Below are positions 47,099 to 57,098 of a stretch of 64,000 nucleotides of DNA, piece by piece. The first letter of the stretch is position 1. Every line of letters begins with the position of its first letter. The notes beneath the pieces are model-generated. The model ran no database searches. It worked only from the letters and a program-made list of their open reading frames with translations, and was not told where the DNA came from. The translations under genes were made by a program, and so were the position numbers. Origin of the DNA: Paenibacillus caseinilyticus (GTDB lineage Bacteria; Bacillota; Bacilli; Paenibacillales; NBRC-103111); assembly GCF_027533645.1 (NCBI RefSeq), contig NZ_JAQAGY010000003.1, positions 248,001-312,000 of the forward strand, given 5' to 3'.

Positions 47099-48361
47099 AT
47101 GCAGATCCAATCCGGGGCCGCCGCGGGCCCAGCCGCGAAACCGGCGCCCCAGCCGGATGTCCGGCCGACCTTATTCCGAATCTTGTTCGCTATCTCGCTC
47201 GTCCACTTGTTCAACGATACGATCCAATCGGTCATTCCCGCGATTCTGCCGATCATCAAGGACTCGATGAAACTCTCCTACATGCAGTCGGGGATCATCG
47301 TCTTCGCGCTGAATATGACCGCCTCCGTCATGCAGCCGGTCGTCGGCCTGTATTCCGACCGAAAGCCTATGCCGTATATGCTGCCCGTCGGGATGGGCCT
47401 TACCTTCCTCGGCGTGCTGGGGCTCGCTCTCGCCCCAAGCTATCCGCTCGTGCTGCTCTCCGTCCTGTTCATCGGCCTGGGCTCAGCCGTCTTCCATCCG
47501 GAAGGCTCCCGCGTCGCCTACATGGCCGGCGGCTCGCGCCGGGGACTGGCCCAGTCGATCTTCCAGGTCGGCGGCAATACCGGCCAATCGCTGGCATCGA
47601 TCATGACGGCCCTGGTCTTCGTGCCGCTGGGGCAGTTCGGCGCGATCTGGTTTACGGCGGTAGCGGGCATTGCCATCGTCGTCCAGCTGTACATCTCCCG
47701 TTGGTACGCCGGGTACCTGTTGGCCCATCCGAGACCGGCCAAGTCGGCCGTGGCCCGGAAGATCGACCCTCTGCGGCGCAGGCAGATCTCGTTCGCCATC
47801 GGGATGCTGATCTTCCTAGTCTTCGCGAGATCCTGGTACCATGCGGGGATTACGATTTATTATCCGTTCTATCTTATGGAGAAGTTCAGCCTGACGCTCG
47901 AACGCGCCCAGCTCTACATCTTCCTGTTCACGGCCGCCGGCGTGCTCAGCACGTTCCTCGGAGGCCCGCTCTCCGACCGGATCGGCCGGCGCAACGTCAT
48001 CTTCTTCTCCATGCTGGGCTCGGCGCCGCTGGCGCTCGTGCTGCCGTATGCCAATGAGTTCTGGACTTACGTCATTCTGCTCGTCAACGGATTCATCATC
48101 CTCTCGAGCTTCTCGGTCACCGTAGTCTACGCCCAGGAGCTCATCCCCGGCAAGGTCGGAATGGTCTCCGGCCTGATCACGGGGCTCGCCTTCGGGCTCG
48201 GCGCCCTCGGAGCAGTCGGGCTCGGCGGACTGATCGACCGGCTGCACCTGCCCTTCGTCATGCAGCTTGTGAGCTACCTGCCGCTGATCGGGCTGCTGAC
48301 CTTCTTCCTGCCCCGGGACCGGACGCTGAAGGAATGGTCAGCCGAATCCGGCACTGCTTAG
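47099..48361 (+). CDS. MFS transporter, fosmidomycin-resistance (Fsr) type
   Basis: A 420-residue, 12-helix major facilitator. The Fsr subgroup is recognised by ISLVHLFNDTIQSVIPAILPIIKDS, VVGLYSDRKPMPYMLPVGMG in loop 2-3, VFHPEGSRVAYMAGGSRRGLAQSIFQVGGNTGQSL, and LGGPLSDRIGRRNVIF in the second half. Substrate is unknown; resistance to fosmidomycin is only a family label. ATG 47099 with GAGAGGAG upstream. The gap from psd is 136 bases without a clear terminator. Confidence 0.9.
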   Translation: MQIQSGAAAGPAAKPAPQPDVRPTLFRILFAISLVHLFNDTIQSVIPAILPIIKDSMKLSYMQSGIIVFALNMTASVMQPVVGLYSDRKPMPYMLPVGMGLTFLGVLGLALAPSYPLVLLSVLFIGLGSAVFHPEGSRVAYMAGGSRRGLAQSIFQVGGNTGQSLASIMTALVFVPLGQFGAIWFTAVAGIAIVVQLYISRWYAGYLLAHPRPAKSAVARKIDPLRRRQISFAIGMLIFLVFARSWYHAGITIYYPFYLMEKFSLTLERAQLYIFLFTAAGVLSTFLGGPLSDRIGRRNVIFFSMLGSAPLALVLPYANEFWTYVILLVNGFIILSSFSVTVVYAQELIPGKVGMVSGLITGLAFGLGALGAVGLGGLIDRLHLPFVMQLVSYLPLIGLLTFFLPRDRTLKEWSAESGTA

Positions 48362-48409
48362 TCCGGCGCCTGCAAGACGTAAGCTCAGGCAGGCGGGCCG
48401 CTAGTACAC

Positions 48410-48456
48410 AAAAAGCCGCGAAACGTGCGCATCCTGCGCTTCGTTTCGCGGCTTTT
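48410..48456. terminator. Bidirectional terminator between MFS and HD-GYP genes
   Basis: AAAAAGCCGCGAAACG, 16-base loop, CGTTTCGCGGCTTTTT: A run and T run on the two sides, so it works on both strands. Confidence 0.93.
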
Positions 48457-48507
48457 CCCTATGTCGCTGCGGCATCTGCTCGAGAGATAGCGACCGTCCC
48501 CGGAGCC

Positions 48508-49902
48508 TCACGGGGTCCGCAGGCCCATCGTCTCCTCGAGCACCCGGCCGAGCAGCACCCTCGGCTCCCCCTTCCGGCTGAGTTCTTCCACTTCCAGCCA
48601 GCGCCCTTGGGGGATTCGCAGGAAGGCAGCCACCACCTCCGGACAGAACTGCGTGCCGCAGCAGCGTTCGATCTCCGCTCTCGCCTCCGCATAGCCCCAG
48701 CCTTTGCGGTAAGGCCGGTCGGAGGTCATCGCGTCATAGCTGTCGCACAGGGCGAAGATCCGGGCGTACAGCGGAATCTCAATCTCGCGCAGCCCGTAGG
48801 GATACCCTCCCCCGTCCCAGCGTTCGTGATGATACCGGACGACATCCAGCGAAGGGCTCAAGAAGGCGATATGCTTCAGCATGCGATAGCCGATTTCGAC
48901 ATGGCTTTTCATGACCACCCACTCTTCCTCGGTCAGCTCCGCCGGCTTCAGGAGAATGGCATCCGGCACTCCGATCTTCCCGACGTCATGAAGCAGGGCG
49001 CCGCGAGCCAAATACCCCAGCTCCTTATCGGTCAGCCCCAGCTCCATTCCCAGCCGCAGGGCATACGATGTCACCCGGAAGGAATGGCCGTGTGTTTCGT
49101 TATCGCGTGAATCCAGCGCCGAAGACAGCGCCTGCAGCGACTCGTCATACGTCCGCTCGATCCGGCTCACCATATCGCGAAGTTCCCGGTTCTTGCGGTC
49201 GATCATGCCCGCGGAATTGCGGTACACATGATGAAGCGCCAGAAACAGGCCGAGCATACCGAGTACGATGATCGTCATCAAGATGCCCTCGAGCCAGCCG
49301 ATCTGGCGGTTCTGCTCGCTGATATCCCGCTTTACTTCGATTATGCCTGCCACTTGGCCATCCTCCCGCTGGATTGGCATCCACAGGTGAAGGATATGAC
49401 CGGCCAGACGCTCTTGCACCACTTGGGCATTCGTCGCCGCTTTCTCGAGGCTGCTCCGCATCGCTGCTTCGACCTCCAGCCCGATCGCCTCCTTGTTGTA
49501 AGAAAACACGATCCGGCCCGACGGATCATAGAAATTCGCGTCGAGGATAGAGTACAGGTCAAAGTGCATCCTGACCAGCGGCAGCATCCGGTCGTAGCTC
49601 TGCAGAAGGTCGGCTGAAGTCTCCAGCTTCCGCAGCCCCTCCGCCCCGGTGGGCTCCAGCTCTGTGCTCCCCGCCGTCGCCCCTGCAGGAGCTTCCGGGA
49701 AGATGGCCGCCAGCTGCGGCAGCTTCGCAAAATGCTTCACGATGGCCGCCCTCGTCAATTCAACGGTATATCTCGTAACGAAGCTGCTGCAACCCCATAG
49801 GGTTACTGCCGACAGCATCACGCCGATAAGGCAGACCGAGAATCCCAGCGTTATCGTAAACCTCCGGCAGGGCGTGAGCACATAGGAGGTGTTCTGGCCC
49901 AT
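48508..49902 (-). CDS. Membrane HD-GYP phosphodiesterase
   Basis: A 464-residue protein that probably hydrolyses cyclic di-GMP. Helix 1 is FSVCLIGVMLSAVTLWGCSSF, helix 2 is GILMTIIVLGMLGLFLALHHVY, and the ~170 residues between form an external sensor part (FYDPSGRIVFSYNKEA; VAGIIEVKRDI). The cytoplasmic HD-GYP domain has HGHSFRV, ALLHDVGKIGVPDAILLKPAELT, HVEIGYRML, HHERWDGGGYPYGL and DSYDAMTSDRPYR, so metal ligands and the GYP motif are intact. ATG 49902 with GGAGG eight bases upstream. Confidence 0.93.
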   Translation of the reverse strand: MGQNTSYVLTPCRRFTITLGFSVCLIGVMLSAVTLWGCSSFVTRYTVELTRAAIVKHFAKLPQLAAIFPEAPAGATAGSTELEPTGAEGLRKLETSADLLQSYDRMLPLVRMHFDLYSILDANFYDPSGRIVFSYNKEAIGLEVEAAMRSSLEKAATNAQVVQERLAGHILHLWMPIQREDGQVAGIIEVKRDISEQNRQIGWLEGILMTIIVLGMLGLFLALHHVYRNSAGMIDRKNRELRDMVSRIERTYDESLQALSSALDSRDNETHGHSFRVTSYALRLGMELGLTDKELGYLARGALLHDVGKIGVPDAILLKPAELTEEEWVVMKSHVEIGYRMLKHIAFLSPSLDVVRYHHERWDGGGYPYGLREIEIPLYARIFALCDSYDAMTSDRPYRKGWGYAEARAEIERCCGTQFCPEVVAAFLRIPQGRWLEVEELSRKGEPRVLLGRVLEETMGLRTP

Positions 49903-50032
49903 TTCCCTTTCCTCCGTTTCATGATGGAGCCGTGACAGCCGGCAGCATGGTATCGTGATGGTATTCCAATTCGCGGTGTTTCCAAGTCCAAGGAAATATT
50001 CGACCCCCCGAGGCGGTTTTCCTGCCGGAACC

Positions 50033-51523
50033 CTAACTTCTTTGGAGGAGCCGCTCCCCCGCGAGGGCCATCCGGCGTACGCCTTCCCGGATTTCCGCTT
50101 CGGTCAGATGCGGGAAATTCAAGTACAATCCGTACCGGCGGACGCCGCCATGCTCCGTCACCGCTTCCGACCAGCGGACCCCCTCCCCGGCGCATGCGCT
50201 CCGGTAGGCGAGATACGCCTCCTCTTCCCCGCGCCACCAACCGAACAAATGCAGGCCCGCGTCGCTCTCCGTCCATTCCAGGAGGGAGCCGAGCTGCCCT
50301 TTGGCCGCTTCCGCCAGCAGGTTGAACTTGCGGCCGTACGTCCGCTTCATCCGGCGCAAATGCCGCTCGTACGCTCCGCCGGCCATGAATGCGGCGAGCG
50401 CTTTCTGCTCGAGCAGGTTGACCGGATACGGCTCGTACAGCGCCTGCGCACTGACGAAGGGCCCGACCAGCGGCTGGGGCAGGACCGCGTAGCCGATGCG
50501 CGTGGGGGGGAGCAGCGACTTCGTAAAGGACCCTACATAGACGACCCGCCCCTCCCCGCCGAGCACCCGCAGCGGTTCGAGACTTTTGCCACCGTGGCGG
50601 AACTCGCTGTCATAATCGTCTTCGATGATGACAGCCCCCTGCGCGTCGGCCCACTCCAGCAGACGCTGCCGCCGCTCCAGCGAGAGCACCGCGCCGGTCG
50701 GGAACTGCCGCGTCGGCGTCACGAAGAGCACCCGGGCGTCCCACAGCGCCGGCACGATGCCTTCGCTGTCGACGGGCGCGTCGATGCACCGCCCTCCGGC
50801 GGCGCGGATGGCCCGGCGGAAGCCGCCGTAGGCCGGCGTCTCCGCCACGGCAGCCTCGCCCGGGCCGATCAGCAGCTGCGCCAGCAGCGCAATCGCCTGG
50901 CCGGAGCCCCCGGTAATGGCGATCTGGCCCGGCTCGGCCGCCATGCCGCGGGCTCGGCGCAGGTACTGGGCGATCGCCTCGCGCAGCGGGGCCCAGCCCT
51001 GGGCCGGCTCGTCCCGCAGGCGTGCCGCGGGCTCTTCCCGGACCGCCGCGTGCAGGCACCGGTTCCATTCTTCGCGCGGGAATCCGGTGAGGTCCGGCGC
51101 GAAGTAGTGGAAGTCGATGCACCCGGCGGCGGCAGGCGAGCTTGGAGCCTCGCCGCCGTGTATCGGTTCCTTCGGCGGGGCACCGAGCCTGCGGCTCCAC
51201 GGGGACAGCGGGTATGCCATCTCCCCCAGCGGCCCGGCGGCTGGCACGGCCGCGGCTCCGGCGCGCAGGGTCCGCCGGAAAGCGACATACGTGCCGCTGC
51301 CGGCACGGCAGTCGACATAGCCTTCGGCCGACAGCATGTCGTAGACCTGGTTCACCGTGCCGCGGGAGAGGCCGTACTCCCCGGCCAGCTCCCTAGTGGA
51401 GGGCAGGCGCATACCGAACCCCAGCACCCCGCCGACGATCCCGTCCCTCAGCGCGTGGTAGAGCGCCAGGAGCTTCGTGGGATAACGGTCCAGGTTCGAA
51501 TGATAGGAGATATGAAAATGCAT
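50033..51523 (-). CDS. MocR-type GntR regulator with aminotransferase domain
   Basis: A 496-residue PLP-dependent regulator. Residues 1-80 are a GntR winged helix (YHALRDGIVGGVLGFGMRLPS; STRELAGEYGLSRGTVNQVYDMLSAEGYVDCRAGSG). The rest is a fold-type I aminotransferase domain with VIEDDYDSEFR and the PLP-binding Lys in VGSFTKSLLPPTRIGYAVLP. It is divergent from a GNAT gene and a PNPOx-like gene. MocR regulators commonly control the gene read away from them, so these two are the likely targets. ATG 51523 has AAGGAG nine bases upstream; the TTG at 51541 is rejected. Confidence 0.93.
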   Translation of the reverse strand: MHFHISYHSNLDRYPTKLLALYHALRDGIVGGVLGFGMRLPSTRELAGEYGLSRGTVNQVYDMLSAEGYVDCRAGSGTYVAFRRTLRAGAAAVPAAGPLGEMAYPLSPWSRRLGAPPKEPIHGGEAPSSPAAAGCIDFHYFAPDLTGFPREEWNRCLHAAVREEPAARLRDEPAQGWAPLREAIAQYLRRARGMAAEPGQIAITGGSGQAIALLAQLLIGPGEAAVAETPAYGGFRRAIRAAGGRCIDAPVDSEGIVPALWDARVLFVTPTRQFPTGAVLSLERRQRLLEWADAQGAVIIEDDYDSEFRHGGKSLEPLRVLGGEGRVVYVGSFTKSLLPPTRIGYAVLPQPLVGPFVSAQALYEPYPVNLLEQKALAAFMAGGAYERHLRRMKRTYGRKFNLLAEAAKGQLGSLLEWTESDAGLHLFGWWRGEEEAYLAYRSACAGEGVRWSEAVTEHGGVRRYGLYLNFPHLTEAEIREGVRRMALAGERLLQRS

Positions 51524-51559
51524 CAGGTCGGACTCCTTCAAGTGGTCTATTCTTTCTAA

Positions 51560-51587
51560 TCATAATTGGATCTTTTCGCTTGTCAAT
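51560..51587 (-). promoter_or_regulatory. Sigma-A promoter of the MocR gene
   Basis: Minus strand TTGACA, 16-base spacer, TATGAT, 37 bases before the ATG. MocR binding sites are probably in the same 131-base intergenic region. Confidence 0.6.
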
Positions 51588-51654
51588 CCGAACGGTATGA
51601 TACCCCATATCACTTCATGCCAGTGTTCCTGGTCATCCGAAAGGAGCTTCAGCC

Positions 51655-52134
51655 ATGACATTATCGTCTTCTCTCATCCATGTGGTGACCGCAGGTCCCG
51701 CCGATCTGGACGCGGTGGCCCCGCTGTTCGATGCCTACCGCCAGTTCTACGGCCAGCCCTCCGATCCGGAGGGAGCTAGGGCCTTCCTGCAAGGGCTCCT
51801 GCAGCGGGGCGACTCCGTGATCCTCCTCGCCTATGAGGCGGGCAGCCCGGAACCGGCCGGCTTCACCCAGCTCTACCCGGTCTATTCCTCCGTCTCCATG
51901 AAGCGTCTGTGGACGCTGAACGACCTGTATGTGCGGCCGGAGGCGAGAGGCCGCGGCGCTGCGGCGCTGCTCTTGGAAGCCGCCGAACGGCTGGCCCGGG
52001 AGAGCGGGGCCAAAGGACTCCAGCTCGAGACGGCCCCGGACAACCGGACGGCCCAGCGCTTGTACGAACGGATGGGCTACGTCCGCGACGATGCGTACTA
52101 TCATTATTTCCGCAGCACCGAGGAGGAGGAATAA
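51655..52134 (+). CDS. GNAT-family N-acetyltransferase
   Basis: A 159-residue acetyltransferase. Acetyl-CoA motif A is LNDLYVRPEARGRGAAALLLEAAERLAR (RGxGAA loop); the C-terminal motif B is LQLETAPDNRTAQRLYERMGYV. The substrate is unknown. AAAGGAG precedes the ATG. It is divergent from the MocR gene and four bases before the PNPOx-like gene, giving a two-gene unit. Confidence 0.92.
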   Translation: MTLSSSLIHVVTAGPADLDAVAPLFDAYRQFYGQPSDPEGARAFLQGLLQRGDSVILLAYEAGSPEPAGFTQLYPVYSSVSMKRLWTLNDLYVRPEARGRGAAALLLEAAERLARESGAKGLQLETAPDNRTAQRLYERMGYVRDDAYYHYFRSTEEEE

Positions 52135-52138
52135 TCCC

Positions 52139-52762
52139 ATGAGCATGAGACGCAAGGAGTTTTCCGTAGAGGAACAGGGAGAAATCGAGGCTTTTCTGAA
52201 CGAAATGTCGTATGGTTACCTGGCTACCGAGGGCGCCGACGGCTGGCCCCATCTTACGCCGTTGAATTATGCCTATTACCGGGGGCACATCTACTTCCAC
52301 GGGTCTAGGGCCGGCAGCAAAATGAAGGAGATCGCCTCCTCGAGCAAGGTCAGCTTCGCGGTCTCCAAGGAATTCGCCATCGTTCCTTCTTACTACACGG
52401 ATCCGCGTCAGGCCTGCCCCGCTACAGCCTTTTTCAAATCCGTCCACATCCGCGGCACCGCCGAGCCGGTCGAGGATCTGGACGAGAAGGCGGGGGCCCT
52501 CTCGTCCATGATGGAGAAGCTGCAGCCCGAGGGAGGCTATGCGCCGATCTCCGCCGAAGACCCCGAGTACCGCGGCGAGCTGCGCGGCGTCTCGGTTGTC
52601 CGCATCACAGTCAGCGAGCTCACCGCGAAGTTCAAGTTCGGGCAGAACTTGACCGAGGAGCGCCGCACCCACATCGCAGACGCCCTGACGGAACGCGGAC
52701 GCCCGGACGACGCCGACACGGCCGAGCTCATGCGCAAGTACTGTCCTTTCCATCAGAGCTGA
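52139..52762 (+). CDS. Pyridoxamine 5'-phosphate oxidase-family flavin protein
   Basis: A 207-residue FMN-binding split-barrel protein. YGYLATEGADGWPHLTPLNYAYYRGHIYFHGSRAGSKMKEI is the FMN-binding half, followed by VSFAVSKEFAIVPSYYTDPRQACPATAFFKSVHIRGTAEPV. This is the NimA/PNPOx-like group that often accompanies MocR regulators; vitamin B6 chemistry is possible but not shown. ATG 52139 with the ribosome site GAGGAGGAGGA inside the end of the GNAT gene. Confidence 0.9.
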   Translation: MSMRRKEFSVEEQGEIEAFLNEMSYGYLATEGADGWPHLTPLNYAYYRGHIYFHGSRAGSKMKEIASSSKVSFAVSKEFAIVPSYYTDPRQACPATAFFKSVHIRGTAEPVEDLDEKAGALSSMMEKLQPEGGYAPISAEDPEYRGELRGVSVVRITVSELTAKFKFGQNLTEERRTHIADALTERGRPDDADTAELMRKYCPFHQS

Positions 52763-53190
52763 TCGCCGGAAGCGATCACCGTATGACAAGCCGGCCCCAT
52801 CCGCAGCAGTCATGAGCTGCGAAGGTACCGGCTGTTTGGGTATACAGGATACGATGGCACTTCGAACCTGTTCACGACAGCATCCAGGGGGCCGGCATCC
52901 GGTCCAGCTTCCGCCTCAGTCTCCACCGTCTCCGCAATCTCCGAACTTCTAGCGGTTCAGGCCGCCCGGGTCCCGGTTATCCCCGGGCACGTCTGCAAGC
53001 GAACCGCGCCTCTGTCCTCGGTGACACCGTAGACTAGAGGCAAGGCCTCTCCCGGCCGCCAGGCCGGCCCGCTCCAGCCCCGTAGTCCCCCCCCCTCCTG
53101 CGCCTGCCGATATGCCGCCTCCGCTTTTCTTCCAGCCCAAAAAACGCTATGCTAGTACATAAATAACGAACACCGGATGGAGGCACACGG
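52763..53190 (+). other. Long non-coding gap before glsA
   Basis: A 428-base gap. A hairpin AGCCGG (52791-52796) to CCGGCT (52825-52830), with an inner GCAGC/GCTGC stem and TGTTTGGG after it, is a possible terminator for the GNAT/PNPOx unit. I see no gene and no clear promoter in the remainder. Confidence 0.45.
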
Positions 53191-54132
53191 ATGAACCCGA
53201 CTGATCTTACTCTCATCACCGAGAAATTGCCGGAGTGGCTGGAGGAAAGCCGCAAGTACACGGTACTGGGCAGGCCCGCCTCCTACATTCCCGAACTCGC
53301 CTATGCGCCGGCGGATGCCCTGGGCGTCACCGTGATGGGGGCGGGCGGCACCGAGATCACCCTGGGCGACTGCGGGCTTTCCTTCACCATGCAGAGCATC
53401 TCCAAAGTGTTCACCCTGCTGCTCGCCCTCATGGATCACGGCGAAGAAGGGGTGTTCCAGAAGGTAGGCATGGAGCCGACCGGCGACGACTTCAACTCGA
53501 TGCTGAAGCTCGAGCTGGTACCTCCCGGCATCCCGTTCAACCCGCTGATCAATGCGGGGGCCATCGCCATCTCCTCGCTGATCCACGGCGTGTCGCAGGC
53601 GGACAAGCTCAGCCGTATACTCGCCTTCTTCCGCGAAGTGTCCGGCGACCCGGAGCTGACCTATAACGAATCGGTCTACCAGTCCGAATCCGCCACGGCG
53701 CACCGTAACCGGTCGCTCGCTTACTTCCTGAAAGACAACCACGTGCTGGACGGAGACGTCGAGGAAGTGCTCGACTTGTACTTCAAGCACTGCTCCATTG
53801 AAGTGACCTGCAGGCATCTCGCACGCATGGCCTTGGTGTTAGCCCTGAACGGCAAGGATCCGGAGACCGGACGGGAACTGATCCCCAGGCGCTATGTCGC
53901 CATCGCCAAGACGTTCATGATCACCTGCGGCATGTACAATGCCTCCGGCGAGTTCGCCATCCGGGTCGGCCTGCCTGCGAAGAGCGGCGTGTCCGGAGGG
54001 ATACTCGCTATCGTGCCCGGACAGTACGGCATCGGCGTCATCGGCCCCGCGCTGAACCACAAGGGCAACAGCACGGCGGGTGTCCACCTCCTGCAGACCA
54101 TGTCGGAGGCCATGGACTGGGGAATCTTCTAG
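53191..54132 (+). CDS. glsA: Glutaminase A
   Basis: A 313-residue beta-lactamase-fold enzyme that hydrolyses glutamine to glutamate and ammonia. The Ser-xx-Lys catalytic pair is QSISK (Ser69, Lys72). Other family blocks are VGMEPTGDDFNSM, NPLINAGAIAISSLIHG, YNESVYQSESATAHRNRSLAYFL and GVSGGILAIVPGQYGIGVIGP. Length is normal. GGAGG lies seven bases before the ATG. Confidence 0.96.
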   Translation: MNPTDLTLITEKLPEWLEESRKYTVLGRPASYIPELAYAPADALGVTVMGAGGTEITLGDCGLSFTMQSISKVFTLLLALMDHGEEGVFQKVGMEPTGDDFNSMLKLELVPPGIPFNPLINAGAIAISSLIHGVSQADKLSRILAFFREVSGDPELTYNESVYQSESATAHRNRSLAYFLKDNHVLDGDVEEVLDLYFKHCSIEVTCRHLARMALVLALNGKDPETGRELIPRRYVAIAKTFMITCGMYNASGEFAIRVGLPAKSGVSGGILAIVPGQYGIGVIGPALNHKGNSTAGVHLLQTMSEAMDWGIF

Positions 54133-54265
54133 AGTCACACTCCTATAGGCAGACAAGCGGCGGCGATCGTTTCCGGTTATAGAACCGGGGAGGCCGCCTT
54201 GTTTTATTGGGTGAGAATCGACGTGCTCCGTCGAAAGCAGCCTCCGTCTTTTTTCCACCCATGTC

Positions 54266-54296
54266 AAAAAAGGCCCCGGGACTCCAAGTCCCGGAA
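54266..54296 (-). terminator. Terminator of the sugar ABC transporter operon
   Basis: Minus strand CCGGGACT-TGG-AGTCCCGG, GGCC, then TTTTTT. Confidence 0.88.
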
Positions 54297-54352
54297 CCGA
54301 TTCTGTGCCAGCCCTATAGCTGTGCCTAAAGTGAAAAGTGCCCTATTGCCGG

Positions 54353-55516
54353 TCAGCTGACGCCTTTGTTCTTATTATAAATATCGAAGCCTACGGCGAG
54401 CAGCAGCACTAGGCCCTTGATGCCCTGCTGCCAGTCGATGCCGAGGCCGACGAGGGACATCCCGTTGTTCATGACGCCCATGACGAGGCCGCCGACCATC
54501 GCGCCGATGACCGTCCCGATCCCGCCCGAGGCGGATGCGCCGCCGATGAAGCAGGCTGCGATCGCGTCGAGCTCGAAGTTCACGCCGGCCTTCGGCGTGG
54601 CGGAGTTCAGACGCGCCGCGAAGATGAGGCCCGACAGGGCCGAGAGCACGCCCATATTGACGAACACCCAGAACGTGATCCGCTGCGTCTTCACCCCGGA
54701 GAGCTTCGCCGCTTTCTCGTTGCCGCCGAGCGCATAGATGTGGCGCCCGACAATCGTCCGGTTCATCACGAACGTGTAGATCACGATGAGCACGAACAGC
54801 AGAATGAGGATGTTCGGAATCCCTTCGTACGTTGCGAGCACATACGTGAAAATGTTCAGCACGGCGGCCATCGCAACCAGCTTCACCGCGAACAGCGTGC
54901 CGGATCCCACTTCGAAGCCGTACTTCATCTGCGTGCTGCGCTTTCTCCATTCGGAGAAAATAAGGATCAGCGACAGAACGATACCGATAATGATCGTCAG
55001 CATGTGAATCTTGCCGCCGAACGCATCAGGCAGGAAGCCGGAGGAAATCTTCTGGAACGCCTTCGGGAACGGCGCAATGGACTTGCCCTGCAGCACGATC
55101 ATCGTCAAGCCGCGGAAGAGCAGCATGCCCGCCAGCGTCACGATGAACGACGGGATTCTCACATACGCGACCCAGAACCCCTGCCATGCGCCCACCAGCG
55201 CGCCGATGAGAAGCGAGATCAGCATCGCAGGCACGAAGTGCATCTGCATATCGACCATCAAGATCGCGGAGACCGCCCCCACGAAGGCCGCTACGGAACC
55301 AACCGACAGGTCAATATGTCCGGTGATGATGACGAGCAGCATGCCGATCGCCAGTACGAGAATGTAAGAGTTCTGGAGAATAAGATTCGTAATATTCAGC
55401 GGCTTGAGCAGAATGCCGTCCGTTAGAATCTGAAAAAACACCATGATGAACAGCAGCGCGATCACCATGCCGTACTGCCGGATGTTGCCCCGGAAAAGCT
55501 CCTTTACCGTATTCAT
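54353..55516 (-). CDS. Multiple-sugar ABC transporter permease (MmsB/GguB/XylH type)
   Basis: A 387-residue membrane protein with about ten helices. The branched-type sugar permease motifs are NILILQ-like NLILQNSYILVLAIGMLLVIITGHIDLSVGSVAAF, and the coupling loop GGNEKAAKLSGVKTQRITFWVFV near residue 275. The C-terminus GGASASGGIGTVIGAMVGGLVMGVMNNGM is highly conserved in xylose, arabinose and multiple-sugar importers. It follows the ATPase gene by three bases. ATG 55516. Confidence 0.94.
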   Translation of the reverse strand: MNTVKELFRGNIRQYGMVIALLFIMVFFQILTDGILLKPLNITNLILQNSYILVLAIGMLLVIITGHIDLSVGSVAAFVGAVSAILMVDMQMHFVPAMLISLLIGALVGAWQGFWVAYVRIPSFIVTLAGMLLFRGLTMIVLQGKSIAPFPKAFQKISSGFLPDAFGGKIHMLTIIIGIVLSLILIFSEWRKRSTQMKYGFEVGSGTLFAVKLVAMAAVLNIFTYVLATYEGIPNILILLFVLIVIYTFVMNRTIVGRHIYALGGNEKAAKLSGVKTQRITFWVFVNMGVLSALSGLIFAARLNSATPKAGVNFELDAIAACFIGGASASGGIGTVIGAMVGGLVMGVMNNGMSLVGLGIDWQQGIKGLVLLLAVGFDIYNKNKGVS

Positions 55517-55519
55517 GCC

Positions 55520-57058
55520 CTACCCCCTGGTCTTCGTCATAAATTTCATGAGCTTCTCCTGCGTCGCCTCCGCACGCGGGAACTCTCCCGTCATCCGGCC
55601 CTCGCTCATGACATAGATCCGGTCGCACATCCCGAGCACCTCCGGCAGCTCCGAGGAGATGATGAGCACGCCCTTCCCTTCACTGGCCAGCTGCTGAATG
55701 ATCGTGTAGATCTCGTACTTGGCCCCGACATCGATCCCGCGGGTCGGTTCGTCCAAGATGAGCAGATCGGGCTGCGTGAACATCCACTTGCTGAGCACCA
55801 CCTTCTGCTGGTTGCCCCCGCTGAGGTTCCCCGTCTTCTGCAGGATGCTCGGCGACTTGATGTTCATCTTCTTGCGGTAGCTCTCCGCCTCGACCACTTC
55901 CCGGTTCTCGTCCACAACGCCGCGCTTCGAGATCTTGCCGAGGTCCGCCAGCGTGATGTTCTGCTTGATATTATCCATAAGGACCAGGCCGTAGTGCTTG
56001 CGGTCCTCCGTCACATAAGCGATGCCGCTGCGGATCGCCTCGGGAATGCTGCGCAGCCCGATCTCCCGGCCTTCCTTGATCATCGTGCCGCTGATCTTCT
56101 GCCCGTACGACCGCCCGAAGATGCTCATCGCCAGCTCCGTGCGGCCCGCGCCCATCAGTCCCGCGATGCCCACAATCTCGCCCCGGCGGATCTGCAAGTT
56201 GATGTCATGGAGCACCTGCCGGTCGCTCTGCTGCGGATGGAACACGTTCCAGTTCTTGATCTCGAAGATCGTCTCCCCGATCTTCGGCTCGCGCTCCGGA
56301 TACCGCTGGGTCAGGTCGCGCCCGACCATGCCTTTGATGATGCGGTCCTCTGTAATATTGTCCTTGCGCATATCGAGCGTCTCGATCGTCCGTCCGTCCC
56401 GCAGGATCGTGATGGAGTCCGCCACCTTCGAGATTTCGTTCAGCTTATGCGAGATGAGGATCGAGGAGATCCCCTGCTTCTTCAGCTCGAGCAGCAGCTG
56501 CAGCAGGTTCTCGCTGTCATCCTCGTTGAGTGCCGCTGTCGGCTCGTCAAGGATGAGCAGCTGTACGCGCTTCGCCAGCGCCTTGGCAATCTCGACGAGC
56601 TGCTGCTTGCCGACACCGAGCTGGCCGATCTGCGTGTTCGGGGACTCGTGCAGGCCTACCTTCTCCAGCAGCTCCTTTGTCCGCACGAACGTTTCGTTCC
56701 AGTCGACCACGCCGCCCTTCGCCCGTTCATTGCCGAGGAAGATATTCTCCGCTATCGACAGGTACGGGATCAGCGCCAGCTCCTGGTGAATGATGACGAT
56801 GCCCAGGTTCTCGCTCATCTTGATGTCCTTGAACTCGCAGACGCTGCCTTTGAACAGGATGTCGCCCGTATACGATCCGTGCGGATAGACCCCGCTCAGC
56901 ACCTTCATCAAGGTGGACTTGCCGGCACCGTTCTCGCCCATGAGCGCGTGGATCTCGCCCTCCCGCACCTGCAGGTTCACCCGCTCCAGCGCCTTCACGC
57001 CGGGGAACTCCTTCGTTATGTTCTTCATCTCCAGGATGATGTCCGTCAATTCTCTCAC
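55520..57058 (-). CDS. Multiple-sugar ABC transporter ATPase with two ABC domains (MmsA/XylG type)
   Basis: About 512 residues with two fused ABC domains. Domain 1: [20 protein letters not shown] (Walker A), [18 protein letters not shown] (signature) and [11 protein letters not shown] (Walker B). Domain 2: degenerate Walker A in [19 protein letters not shown], signature [16 protein letters not shown] and [14 protein letters not shown]. The start is uncertain: GTG 57058 is given, AGAAGG lies four bases before; TTG 57049 would give the more usual short leader before [14 protein letters not shown]. Energises import with the adjacent permease and binding lipoprotein. Confidence 0.93.
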   Translation of the reverse strand: MRELTDIILEMKNITKEFPGVKALERVNLQVREGEIHALMGENGAGKSTLMKVLSGVYPHGSYTGDILFKGSVCEFKDIKMSENLGIVIIHQELALIPYLSIAENIFLGNERAKGGVVDWNETFVRTKELLEKVGLHESPNTQIGQLGVGKQQLVEIAKALAKRVQLLILDEPTAALNEDDSENLLQLLLELKKQGISSILISHKLNEISKVADSITILRDGRTIETLDMRKDNITEDRIIKGMVGRDLTQRYPEREPKIGETIFEIKNWNVFHPQQSDRQVLHDINLQIRRGEIVGIAGLMGAGRTELAMSIFGRSYGQKISGTMIKEGREIGLRSIPEAIRSGIAYVTEDRKHYGLVLMDNIKQNITLADLGKISKRGVVDENREVVEAESYRKKMNIKSPSILQKTGNLSGGNQQKVVLSKWMFTQPDLLILDEPTRGIDVGAKYEIYTIIQQLASEGKGVLIISSELPEVLGMCDRIYVMSEGRMTGEFPRAEATQEKLMKFMTKTRG

Positions 57059-57098
57059 CACGCCTTCTCTATGATCCGGCCCCAGGTCCCTCGCCCAC

